Positions 36,311 through 47,056 of a DNA stretch of 64,000 nucleotides are shown piece after piece. This stretch comes from Phalacrocorax aristotelis (lineage: Eukaryota > Chordata > Aves > Suliformes > Phalacrocoracidae), in assembly GCF_949628215.1 (NCBI RefSeq), contig NC_134280.1:51114621-51178620 (forward strand), read 5' to 3'. The notes under the pieces were generated by a model. It was not told the DNA's origin and searched no databases. It was given only the letters and a program-made list of their open reading frames with translations. Within the stretch, counting starts at the first letter, position 1. The number at the start of each line of letters is the position of its first letter. Position numbers and translations under genes: made by a program.

Positions 36311-36407
36311 TTGTAAGCCTCTGGATAAGGAAGTTTCAAGTGCTGCAGAGAACTTGCTGGCTCAGCTGGAGAAGAAATCACTGTCTATCACGTGTTTAGT
36401 AAGCAAT
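36311..36407 (+). CDS. Weak candidate exon, gene unknown
   Basis: A 97-base segment between a good acceptor (ccctctgcag|TTGT) and a consensus donor (AGCAAT|gtgagt). After one leading base it encodes 32 codons including CKPLDKEVSSAAENLLAQLE. The family is not recognised and no partner exon in phase was found, so chance is likely. Confidence 0.12.
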
Positions 36408-39400
36408 GTGAGTGGGTGCTTCACCAAAAAGTTTCCCCTTTGAAAGGGGATTGGGTGGTCTGATGTTCTGGTTTGGTATGTGCATGTGTGTGGTGGCAGA
36501 GCTATTTGAGGACAACAGAAGGCTATGAATTTTTGTTTGTATGAGGTTGATTTCAAGATCAAGGATCTTGATCAACAAAGATAAGACTCTTGCCCCACTT
36601 CTGTGAACTTACACCTGTGGTGCTCCAAGTGAGATGGGATTGTTGCAGAATTTTTAGCCTTTGTGCAAAGGGGGCACTGAAGCAGCTGAGGAAACCTTGC
36701 AGCTGGCCAGAAGGGGCTTGAGCTCATGACAGTGGGTGGCTGTTGGGAAATGTAATGAAGAACTGACAGAACAAGATTAGGAGCCTGCTAGAAGCAGCAG
36801 TCTACACCTTTCTCATGCAGCATCCTGAGGTTGCATGGCAGAGAGGTCATCCTCCACAAAGCTAATGTCAGTTGTTTCCCTCTTTTGTAACAGAGGTGAG
36901 AACAAGAGAAAGAATGCCAGGTGGTGGTGGTGTGGTGTGTGTGACTGACTTAAACAGTGACTCTGCTGGACAAGTGCGCACAGGTGACAGCAGCCCAGGA
37001 AGGTTCCTGCTGAGGTCAGACAGTGTGCGTGGCTGTCAGAGAGAGATTCTGCTTCGTGTTGGAATGGAAAAATCTTTGTTCTGTTATCACGAAGACAGTT
37101 AGAATCTGAGGACTCAAAGGGAGGTCTGAGTTGAGTTTGGCACCCAAGTTATGGGTCTGATCACAGTGATAGTTGTGGGAAAAAGCCTGACCTTTGGCCG
37201 TTGGAGTATGAAGTCCAGTTCATAGGACTGTCCTTGGTGAAAATGCAGCACATGCTGTTGTCCTTTTGGTAGAAGACTCCATGTACTTTGAGGGTGGTTC
37301 CTGCTGATGAGGAAGAAGCCTCTGTTCGTGCTGAGGAACAGCCAGGCTGAACTGGCACTGTGTCTCCAATAGCAGCTAATGGCAGATACCCTCGTCTTCC
37401 CAGCATAAACATGTAACAATACTTTCCTAATATATTCTTTTGGCTGTTTGAGGCTCAGAAAAGTTTCACCAAAACAGATATTTTGTGTAATAGTCCTTTA
37501 TGTACAAACTCAGGGAAGAAAAAACCAGCCACTTCTGCAGCCCATAAACACCTGTGACATCCTTAGCATCCCATGTCAGTGAGTCCCATGCTTTAATGGT
37601 TTGCAGAGAGGTGCTTCCTCCTGTTTGATGTGCAGCTGCCACCACCCAATTTTTTCTGAGGCTACTGGATTCTTTTCTTAAAGAAGACAGTGACTGGGGA
37701 CAATTCTTCACTATCTCTGCCATTCAGGAATTGGCTACGTGGGCAACTCCACAAAAACCCAAATTTTTGCATTTGAAGCTTTGCATATCCATTAAACCTT
37801 TTATCCACTTATTCAACAAATGGCTGTTTCTGCATAATATCATTTTGCCCCTGAAGTACTTCAAGGACAGTCAGAGCATGCCTAGCTCTCCACCACCACA
37901 GGACTGAGGGATGCCTCCTTTCAGTGTAAATTTTCTCTGCAGGTCACCAAGCATGGTTGCATTCCTGAGGGCAGGGGAAGGGCCTTGTGTACCGGTGGCT
38001 CTGCTGCTCTCAGGGTATGAAAGAAGTCTCCACAGCAGCATTTCTGCTGATGTGTCTTTGCTGAGCTGCAGCAGCCAAGGTGGTGCTCATCATGTGTCAG
38101 ATGTTCCTGGATGACACTTAGCTGTTCAATAACTAGTGGCATGAGCCCAGCAGAAGCATGCTGAGTTGTTTTGGTTTGATTGAGTTCTGGTTGTCTCTGG
38201 TACAACCTGCTTTGCATGTGAGCGCTCCCTTTGCTAAAGGGGCTGGTAAGGCAGGGCAAAATTGCCAGTAATGTTCAATTAAACAAGCTGAGGATCTGCC
38301 CTGGATTTACGTAACTTCCTGTAAAGACTATTTGAGGAGCTTTGTATGCCAGCTTAGATCTCGAGCTTGTCTTCCTTACGGGGTGTTCCTGCCTGCCACA
38401 CCAGCCCTTGGAAAAGAGAAGAGAGCAGGGATCTCCTTTGCCTGAGCTCCCAGTGCTCAGAGATCACTTTGAATCAAAAATGATCCAGTTTGTTGGATGT
38501 CAAGTGCCAAGTCCTCTGTCTTCTCTCCTCCTTTTCCCACATCTGGGCTCGCAAAGAAAGCTTGTTTGCCTCCTGCCTTGCCAGGAGGTATCACCAGCAG
38601 AGCAGAGTACTTACTCTGTGGTCAACACGCTTGGTGTTACTGATTGCTGAACTCAAAGCAGCATCTACCTTCGACTTCACAACACTATGTTCAGCTAACA
38701 TGAACAAAGGCTGTATTATCTCTTCACAGCTAAAATAGCCTGTCTTTCTCAATTACTTTCTTGAGCTGATTGCCTCTGTCCTCTAACAACCCCATATTTG
38801 TGGCAGAACATTAACAGCAGTGGCATCAGTACAAAACCTGATACTGCTCAGAGCCTTTTTTACTTGACTAAATGTATGATAATTACTTATTTACTTACTG
38901 CTGGCTAACCATGTCCTTTGTGAATGTGCAGCATGATCTCCAGCCTATGGAAATACAATGAATTCTTCTTCTTGAAGCGAAAGGGTACAATATTACTGGT
39001 TTTTTTTCTGTGCTATATAAGAAGAATCCTTATGTTGTATTGTATGAGATGTTGCAATGTTCTGTCTCTTAAAAAAAAAAAAAAAGGATTCAGGAAACCT
39101 GTAAGCCTTTATTAAGTGAAGAAATTTGTAAAAAGGAGCTGTTTTTAAACTAGCTGTTGCTATTTGTCTTGTCTTATTGCAGGTATGTTCTTTATTTTCT
39201 GAAAAGTCAGCTGTGTGCTAGTTATCGTGACGGATCCAAGACCATTAGCTGTTTATGGAAAAAAACGTGGTTTGGATTCTGTTTGTAATTGCTGAGAATT
39301 AACTCTTAGCCCAAATATCATTAGAGGAAAAACTGATGCTTTCTCTCCACTCTGCAAGCAAAACAACCCAACAAAGCCAAAACCCCGATTAGTAGGAGCG

Positions 39401-41444
39401 GTTCCAGTGCAAACACGCGCCCTCAATGTTTGCAGTGCCAACACTGTGATGCTGTGCCAGTGTGAGAGTGCTGTGAAGTGTTGCTGGCTTGTGATGTGCA
39501 TAGCTGGGGAACAGCGCGGGGGTGCGATGGAGGATTTGTGGCAATTTCTGGGGGAAGGAATATTGTTTTGGTAGGTTGTGGATATCTGTCTGTGTTGAAC
39601 ACTTATTACACTGATGGTTCTTGGCATGTGTTGGTGCTTTCAGTTGTGTTGTTGAATCGGGAAGCATCAGTGAGTGCAGTTTTAAGTAGTTTATTTGTTC
39701 ATCTCTTGAAGTTAAAAAAAGAAGAGAGAACTGTTACTAATCTCAGGTTTCTTGCAGATAGGAACATAGAGTCTGCATCCAGCAAGTTTCTCCATGGCAA
39801 GTTTTTTTTGCAAAGATCAAGAAGTTGGTATGATAAGTCATAAAGAAGTGTTCCTCTTTGAATTTCAGTGAGGGGAACAGTGAATTCCAGCAAAGCATCT
39901 TTTTTAAGATGCTATTCAGAATGACAGAGTCCCTTGCAGCCGTCCATGAATCTGGGGTATACCTCTGTATCGTACTGGCATATCCCATGATTAAGTCATC
40001 CATCGATACGGCAGTGTGGGTTAGCTCAGGGCTATCAAGCTGCGCTAATCTCCTGCTGAGTAAACAACACAAAGGTTCCTGGATTCATTCCTGTTTCCTT
40101 AAAGGGTTACAATCAAATGCAGGCAATTACAAGAGAGAGTGAGTGAAGTGTAGCTCTAGATATTACACCTGATTTCAGGCTCTCGGCCCAGGGTGTGTAT
40201 GGGTTTTCTTAGGGGCTGGTGTTTTCTTTGTTTTTTAAGAAAAAAACCCTTGCAAAACAATTGAAGTTTTTCTAATTTTTCAGTGTATTTTTTTCCTGCC
40301 ATTCCCTTTGGGAAGGGAGAACCCGACAACCACCCAAACAAATTCCAAACAATGGAAGCAAATTTCCTAGAGAAGGGAAAGTGCAAAATTAATTTTGATG
40401 AAGTGCACTGAGAAAGAACTCTCTTCTTTCTGCTCTCCTCTCAGCCTTTTCAGGCACCGTAGCAGAGCCTTTTTAAACAATTTGCACCAAATGGGTGGCC
40501 AATTCCTTTGAGCAGCTTTTGGAAATTCAGCCTGCGTGGAAGCCAGTTTGATATGGGCATCAGCATTGTTCCCTGGCAAGACCTCTGTTCTACCTTCACC
40601 TGGTCAGATTTGTATGGCTGTAATTTTGTCAATGCATTTAGAATACATGCTTTTTGCATGCAACCAGGATAATAATTGCATTATGTGTATTTGATCACTG
40701 AATCTCACAGTACTATAAAATCTGGGATGTGTAGATGTGACCGTCCTGCAAGAAGCACTTTTTTAGTAATTATTGGCTTTCAAAATATTGGAAGAGAAAG
40801 GAAAGTAGAACAAACAGAACAAGTGGCATATGTTTGATATAAAATGGTATAATGACCTATGAAGCTCTTATTGCCCTTTTCTTTTAAAACGTACCTGTTA
40901 CTTAGCTGCTCCTGAGTGATGCTCCCTTTCCATGAGCAAGCCACAAATGCTTTGTACTACCACATGCTGGCATGCTTCTGCTGCACGTTTGTAATTTGCT
41001 GAAGCAACAGGCTTCTGCTGAAGGGATGCCTTACGCCAGCCCTTCATCTCCTTCTGTTTGTATAACATCCTCTTGTGCATGGGATCAGACCTGTCTCATT
41101 CAGTGTATGCATGAAGAGCATGGTCATTGCACACCTAAGCACCCAGTAAATTCCTCCTCGTAAAGTTGTAAGACTCTTCTTCTGCACCAGGTGTGGGAAG
41201 GAAAGGGGGTTAGTTCTTCTGATCTGTTTAAATACATGGCTTAAATATTTAGCTTAGTATGGGTGTGTTTTTCTTGTTTCTAATAAAATTGTCTTAGGCA
41301 GAGATACAAGAGGATGTCTTCTGGGAAACTTCCCAGCAAGTATCTAAGCACTTTGGTTTGTGGTACACCTTGAATACCTGCTATGTACCTGTAAGGATTC
41401 TATCTGATTTTTCTTTCTAAACTACCAACACTGTTTTAAGTTTG

Positions 41445-41620
41445 GTCAGGCATTGGAACAGGCTGCCCAGAGAGGTGGTGGAGTCACCATCCTGGAGGTA
41501 TTTAAAAGACATGTAGATGTGGCACTTCATGACATGGTTTAAGAGACATGGTAGTATTGGGTTGACGGTTAGACTTGATGATTCTAGAGGTCTGTTCCAA
41601 CCTTAATGATTCTATGATGC
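41445..41620 (+). mobile_element. CR1 LINE 3' end
   Basis: A clear CR1 tail in + orientation: 'cattggaacaggctgcccag', 'ggtggtggagtcaccatcct', 'gggttgacggttagacttga', ending with ATGATTCTATGATG. This sequence and its 3' signature are typical of avian CR1 subfamilies. 5' truncated, as nearly all CR1 copies are. Confidence 0.95.
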
Positions 41621-41699
41621 TTTAATATTCCCTTCTACCACCATGTCACTAAAAATTCAGTGGTATAGGAAAGCAAAAAAACTGCTTTCCCTTATAGCT

Positions 41700-41790
41700 C
41701 CACAGGACCCAAACACTGAACTTGCTCTGTAATCCTGGATAAGCCTCTTAACCAGTTATGCTTAGTTTTTCCTGCTTTGTTAACTGTTGA
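41700..41790 (+). repeat. MIR-like SINE fragment
   Basis: 'ctctgtaatcctggataagc', 'ctcttaacc' and 'gcttagtttttcctgctttg' follow the order of the MIR core (gtgaccttgggcaag, cttaacc, cctcagtttcctcatctg). Just downstream of the CR1 copy. Confidence 0.55.
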
Positions 41791-42244
41791 TGAAAATTTG
41801 GCTGTGCTCCCCACTTTCCTTTCCTCCTTGTCATCAGGCTGTGGGGGGAAAAAAACCCCCAAACCCAAAGTTGTCATGTGCACACAGTGGTCATGGTCAC
41901 ACAGATAAGGCCTTGGCTGTTGATAGCATTTTAGCCATGACTTTTCTTTACCACTTTAACACTACTTACTGCTACAACAGGAAGCTTTCTGAGACAATAA
42001 ATTGAAAACCATGACACTGTAATGCTACCTTGAAATGAAACTAGTATCTCTCCTTTCCAGGAAAAGCACCTTGGGTCTCTTCGCTTCGAAATTTGCAGTT
42101 TTTTCAAGTTCTGTGTTCAAGTTTTTCATTCTTCGGCTTTGAGGCTTTGAAACTATTTTGATGCTTGAGTTTCACATATAATTATTAGTCTCCGGGATCC
42201 AAGTCTTAAAATAGTTCCAGCTGTCACAAGCACCAGAATCGAAT

Positions 42245-42345
42245 TGGAGGAGCTGACAATCTATAAGCACAGGCAGGTGACGTGACTTACCCAGGGCCAT
42301 ATGGCAAGCTGAGTCAGGATTAAAATTCAGGTCTTGTGATTTCCA
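42245..42345 (-). repeat. MIR-like SINE fragment (reverse orientation)
   Basis: 'gtgacgtgacttacccaggg', 'atatggcaagctgagtcagg' and 'attaaaattcaggtctt' resemble the reverse-strand MIR core (aagtgacttgcccaaggtca, cagagccgggattcgaaccc). Confidence 0.6.
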
Positions 42346-43324
42346 CTAAGAACGCCATGCCCACGGGATCCAGCTGACTTTCTGGCACAGCTTTGCACAG
42401 GACAAACTGCAGTTCATGCCTCAGGTGGTTAAAATATGCACATAAGACTGGTCTGAGTTACTGCTATGTAGAAATGCAAGACCTGGTGTTAGCTGTCTTT
42501 ACTGGCAGTCTAACTTCCTGTTCTGTGCTGTGTCTGAGAAGATCTGTGTTTGCTTTCCAGGCAGTGGGAAAGTTGTCTTGCAGAAGCAGGTGAATTTTTG
42601 CTTGCTGGGCTCCAGTGCACACTGTGGCAGGAGATATCTGGTGTAATCCACAGAGATTGAGGATCTCAGTGGAGAGGTCCTCATCAGGACCAATCATCCA
42701 GAGTCCTGAAGACTGGCTTTTTCTCGAGCTCTGTATAAGGTGGTTCAGATGTTGGACACTGCCCAGGTCTGGACTGTGCAGTATCAGAGCTGACCTTGAG
42801 CACAGGCAGCCAAACACCTGGCGTGGGGTAAAGCTGGCTGCAGAAGAGCATTGCACACTGAGGCTGCCAGGGTGATTGGAGCCCATCGGTGCCCCTGTGT
42901 CCCTGGCACTTCCTTCTTCCTGGTAGATCTCCCAGGCCCAGGTGTTGGTTTCTGTTATGGTTCCCAGATGTAAAAGTGGCAGGAAGCACTTGTTTGAGCT
43001 GAAGGTGGGACTCCGTCTCTTGTGGAGTGGGTGCTGGTCAAACTGTGACCCAGAAAACTGGAATAGTCCCATGAAGCTTTGTCAGCACCCACTGATTGCA
43101 GCAGGTACCCCATTTCTATCAGCACGTTTATGTAAACAGTGAATGTTTTCATACCGATTTGAAGGGAGGCTGGTCAAGTGTCTTGGAAGACAAGGGAGGA
43201 AGCAGGTGGCTCAGGAATTGCCCGAGGCTGGCAGTGGCTAGGGGCTGCAGATCTCTTCTGGAAAGCCTTCTCTGTGCTTGCCCTGCTGTTACTCTTCCCT
43301 CACCAGCCATTCACGGCCACCATT

Positions 43325-43385
43325 GAGGGCAAGATGCTGGGCTAGATGAACTCTGCCATGACCCCTTGTGGATGTTCTTATGATG
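43325..43385 (+). mobile_element. CR1/L3-type LINE 3' end, diverged
   Basis: 'gatgctgggctagatgaact' and 'tgtggatgttcttatgatgg' match the older CR1/L3-like tail (ctgggctagatggac ... gttcttatg) common in sauropsids. The upstream limit is unclear. Confidence 0.6.
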
Positions 43386-43915
43386 GAAATCAACAGCCCA
43401 AGATGAAGAGATTGTCCTGACTCCAGGCTAGGTGTGGAAACTAATTCTTAACTTGTGCTGGCTCAATGACTACTGTGTCCTGACAGAAGGAACCTGGAAA
43501 AATTAATCCTGTCAGGAAGTTTTGGTAACAACCCTTGGCTTTGTCACTGGAGGTGTCTTGGCTTACATCTTGCTGGGGGACCCTGGCAGGTTTCCCTGAC
43601 CAAAAGCATTATATGCCCATACCAATCTTCTGTCTTCTCCACTTGTGTCAGGCAAGCATGGCTCTTCCCAAGCTGATCTTTCTGCACCCAGGCCAGCTCT
43701 GCTGGCCTCTTTTGGGTAGCAGTCCCCAGTTTTAGTATTGTAGTGACCTCAGCCTCCTTCAAAGTTGTCCTTCAGTGATGTTCTGCATCTTGCTGATGAA
43801 TCTGCTTCCCAGTAGTTTGCAGTGATGATCTGTAACTGGGGAATGTGTGACAGCACTTGTTAGACTCAGATCTGCTTTGTGCCTTGTTCTCATTTATGCC
43901 ATGCAATGCCCTTAG

Positions 43916-44135
43916 TAACACGGATGGAGCTGAAGAGCTTCTCAGTCAAAGGCTTCTGGGAGAGAAGTCCATCAGAACTGCAGTGTATTTTGCTTACTGG
44001 GGCTCTCTCTTATTTGCTGCTTTGTTCCTCTACAAGTGCTGTCTCGCCATTGACAGAGCCACATCTGGCTTGATGCAGCTTGAACAAGAGATTCTGCACA
44101 CTGAACCTCGAATTAATGGGCTTGGGCTCTTACAT
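43916..44135 (+). CDS. Candidate exon encoding a hydrophobic segment, gene unknown
   Basis: A 220-base segment from a moderate acceptor (atgcccttag|TAAC) to a consensus donor (TTACAT|gtgagt), open for 73 codons. It encodes an N-terminal acidic/polar part, a membrane-like stretch (TAVYFAYWGSLLFAALFLYK, residues 21-40 of the exon) and a helical charged part (SGLMQLEQEILHTEP). A second frame is also open over most of it. No family is recognised and no in-phase partner exon was found. It could be a chance ORF. Confidence 0.22.
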
Positions 44136-46175
44136 GTGAGTGAAATCCTTTCAGACTCTTGTCCACGTCAGGCTCCCAGCTCTTCTAATTAAGAGGCTTT
44201 TAGCTCAGCCAATGTTTGGGAGCTACAGTACAGCTAGGCTTTTGACAAAATGAGGAGATGCTAGAGGTAGTGATGTAATGGGTCCAATTTCAGCTTGCAA
44301 TATCTCTCTGAGAGAGAACAGAACACCCTCCTTGTATAATCTTTTGTTTGCTGCAGCAGAGCTGGGTAGATGTTGACTGTGTGGGCTGCTCTGGCTTTTG
44401 AAATAGAAGTGATGAGGCTGCTAACAAGAAAGTTCTTTACTTCTGGGGACCTCAGTGTCTCTTAGGCAGATAGAGGAATGTTTCAGAAAACATTTCTGAT
44501 TTGCACTTTTTCTTATTCTGGCTGATCTCTGCAATCCTGTCATGGCTTTTGCTTTGAACTCCCATTTTGTTTCTTCCTCTGCTGCTGCCTTCACTCACTG
44601 TCTGGTACAGGGTGCTGTTTGTGCTGAGACTCTCTGCAGAAGGAAACGGTCTGACAAAAAGCTTCAGCAAGGTGGCCGGTAGCAGCCAATAATTATCATT
44701 CATTAGTGTGGCAGTGTGATTCCTCACTGTAATCACCTGTAAAATCTATGCAGCATAAGATATTTTGGTGTGTTTTGGTTGTTTTTTTTTTTTCTTTCAA
44801 AGCCAGATTTGCAACTTTCACTGTAACGTGAAAGTAAGCTGGGGTTCTTTCTGGACTCTTTACTACTAACACATAGAGACTTGCAGCCAGAAGCAAGTTG
44901 ACTATCCAGCTAATGCATAGAATCAAGCTTTTGTCTCCAGATTTTGCTTTGTTGCCTCCATAACACAAACAAATCTCCGTAGGAGGCTTTGTTTGAAAAA
45001 GAGCAAGAAGGACACCCTGTCTTCTTGCTTTTCATGCTTTCTTCCCTCCTTTCCTTTGCAGTGTTGCCCAAAGTTTGTGGCCAGCTCTGTGTCTGTTGCT
45101 TTCCAGGGATGTCTACTTAACCAGAAACATCTAAGGCTACCCATTTATAGGTAGTTTTCTGCAGAGTTTCAAATAAGTATTTTCTCAAGTAACACTAAGT
45201 GGAGGTGCCCTGAAAAAACCCTGATTTGAAGGGGGGAGTGAAGCGTTCTGCTTGTTCTTTGAAGCAGAACCATCCTCTGGCTCATAAACCAGCAGTAATA
45301 AATGGAGTCACATAGTGTGGTACATAATTGCCTTCTCCTTTGTGTCAGCTTCATATAGTTCTCACATGTGACGTTCTTCCTGGCCATCATGTTCTTTATC
45401 CTCCCATTGTACTAAGAGAGCAAACAGAATTAACTTGTTTGCTATCACGGCATCTATATGTGGCTTTTAATTTCTCGGACTAAAAAAAAAAACAACCAAA
45501 CCAACCTTCAAACCCTCTTTGTCTAGTACTGTTAAATCTGCTCTCAGCCTGCTTGCGCAGCTCACTTCTGCCTTGTAATGCAGAACACAAATCTGCAGAA
45601 GTCTAAAGCAGTCAGTGCAACAAGGCTTAAAAAATGTGGTGGTGCTGCTGATGAAAAGCTGGAGAGTGTTACATGGCATCAGTAAATCAGAAAGTGGGGT
45701 GGGGTAGGGATGTATTGTACGCATCTTTATAGTCAGTGCTGTGCGTAAAGGAGTGCTCTCATTCCTAGCCCTTTTGTTTTAGGTACTTGTAAATAATGGG
45801 AATTATTTTCTTTGGCCTCTGAAATGTCTCCATAAACTTGTGGTTTCCTTCCTATAAAGGTGAACATTTCAGATTAAAATACTGTTTTGGCAGCTTATGA
45901 GCTCTCAAAACAGAGGCTGGGAGGCAAGAGGGACAGGAGTGCCCAACTTATTAAATTTTTCCCAGTGTAGGAATTGTCTGACCTTTCTTTGTGCTGTAAT
46001 AATGTGAAAGGAGATGGAGTTACTATTTGGGAAGGGTTAACAAGAAAATGTCAGAGATAGAAAGCCAGCCAGGGGACCTGGGTGGCAGAGGGCTGGGAGA
46101 GACATTCCTTCTTCTGTCTTCTCTGTCACTTGCATAGATCTTCCTCTGCCTTCATCCCCCTCTGGGTTCTTGCAG

Positions 46176-46317
46176 TTACGATGAAGGTTTGGTATTCAAA
46201 GGTGGTGCAGAAAATCAACAGGAGGAGGAAGAGCACCTATTATTACCAGAGGAACCAGGACCAGAGAGAAGCATACTGGTCAGGGCATCCAGGCAGCTGT
46301 GCAAGAGCTGGGTCTGA
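46176..46317 (+). CDS. Candidate terminal exon, gene unknown
   Basis: A strong pyrimidine-rich acceptor (tctgggttcttgcag|TTACG) opens a 46-codon frame ending in TGA at 46315-46317. It starts YDEGLVFKGGAENQQ, then has a Glu-rich run and LLLPEEPGPERSILVRASRQ. No nearby AATAAA. It could also be an alternative 5' exon of CRACR2B. Not recognised. Confidence 0.18.
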
Positions 46318-46800
46318 CCTTGCTCGTGGTGTTTGAGCTCCCTGTCTCAGCTAATGTGGGACTATGTCTGTGCTCCCATGCAGATTTACCTGCACGCTTT
46401 AATATTCCCTACCTACCCTCTCAACTTTGCTGAAACCTTCCCATGGCACCTGACTTTCACTAGCAGATAACTCTGCCCTGTGGGTCTGAGCCAGAGGAGG
46501 AGAGATGGCAAAAGAGCATCGTTGCTTGGTGTAGGGTCTGGAGCCCATCGCAGTGTGGAGGGTTACAGCTGTGCGGTAGGCTTGGTTATGCCCATGTTGT
46601 GTATGGTGTGTACCTATGTGTGGTGTGTACCTTTGATACAAGCTCTGCACACTGTCTGTCTTCCCCCGTCCTCCCCTCGGTAACAGATATGGATGCTGAA
46701 TATTGTTATTTCAAAGCAACAAGGCATAAAACTAGATGGCGTGTGGGGTGGAAGTGGAGGGTCACGTTTGACTGGGATTTCTGTGTTTCCTGCCCTGCAG

Positions 46801-46843
46801 CTCTTCCATTTGCCCTGGCCCTGGGGAAAAAGACTTTGAGAAG
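46801..46843 (+). other. CRACR2B: CRACR2B 5' UTR part of first coding exon
   Basis: 43 untranslated bases follow a strong acceptor (gtttcctgccctgcag|CTCTTC), showing that at least one upstream noncoding exon exists. The start codon has a good context (gaagATGG, A at -3 and G at +4). Confidence 0.75.
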
Positions 46844-47056
46844 ATGGAGAACCAGAGGGGAGCACTCTTGGGATACATCCACTGGGAAGGAGAAGAGGAA
46901 GGGGATGAGGAGGATGGGGTAGCTCCTGGTGCTTCTCCTTCCAGCCAAATGAGTGAATTGGAAGATGTGCAGGTGGAGATGCTCAAGAAGGCAAGGGAGC
47001 TCTTCCAGCTGTGTGATAAGGACAAGAAGGGTTTTATTACCAAGGTGGACATGCAG
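46844..47056 (+). CDS. CRACR2B: CRACR2B first coding exon (start, EF-hand 1)
   Basis: 71 codons from the ATG to donor ATGCAG|gtgagg. It begins [14 protein letters not shown], then an acidic stretch ([11 protein letters not shown], residues 15-25), then [20 protein letters not shown]. The EF-hand loop spans residues 58-69 with Asp at loop positions 1, 3 and 12 and Gly at 6, but Lys at 5. The N-terminal extension before the EF-hand is longer than in the human protein as I recall it. Confidence 0.93.

Larger units (their letters stand above)
27061..46800 (+). other. Long noncoding interval, probably CRACR2B 5' intron
   Basis: If the CpG island is the CRACR2B promoter, this is a first intron of about 20 kb. 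It holds a CR1 copy at 41445-41620, a CR1-like tail at 43325-43385, several MIR-like relics, a poly-T run near 33963-33983 and a poly-A run near 39070-39085. Three isolated exon-like segments (36311-36407, 43916-44135, 46176-46317) are listed separately; their phases do not join directly. No recognised gene. Confidence 0.5.
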
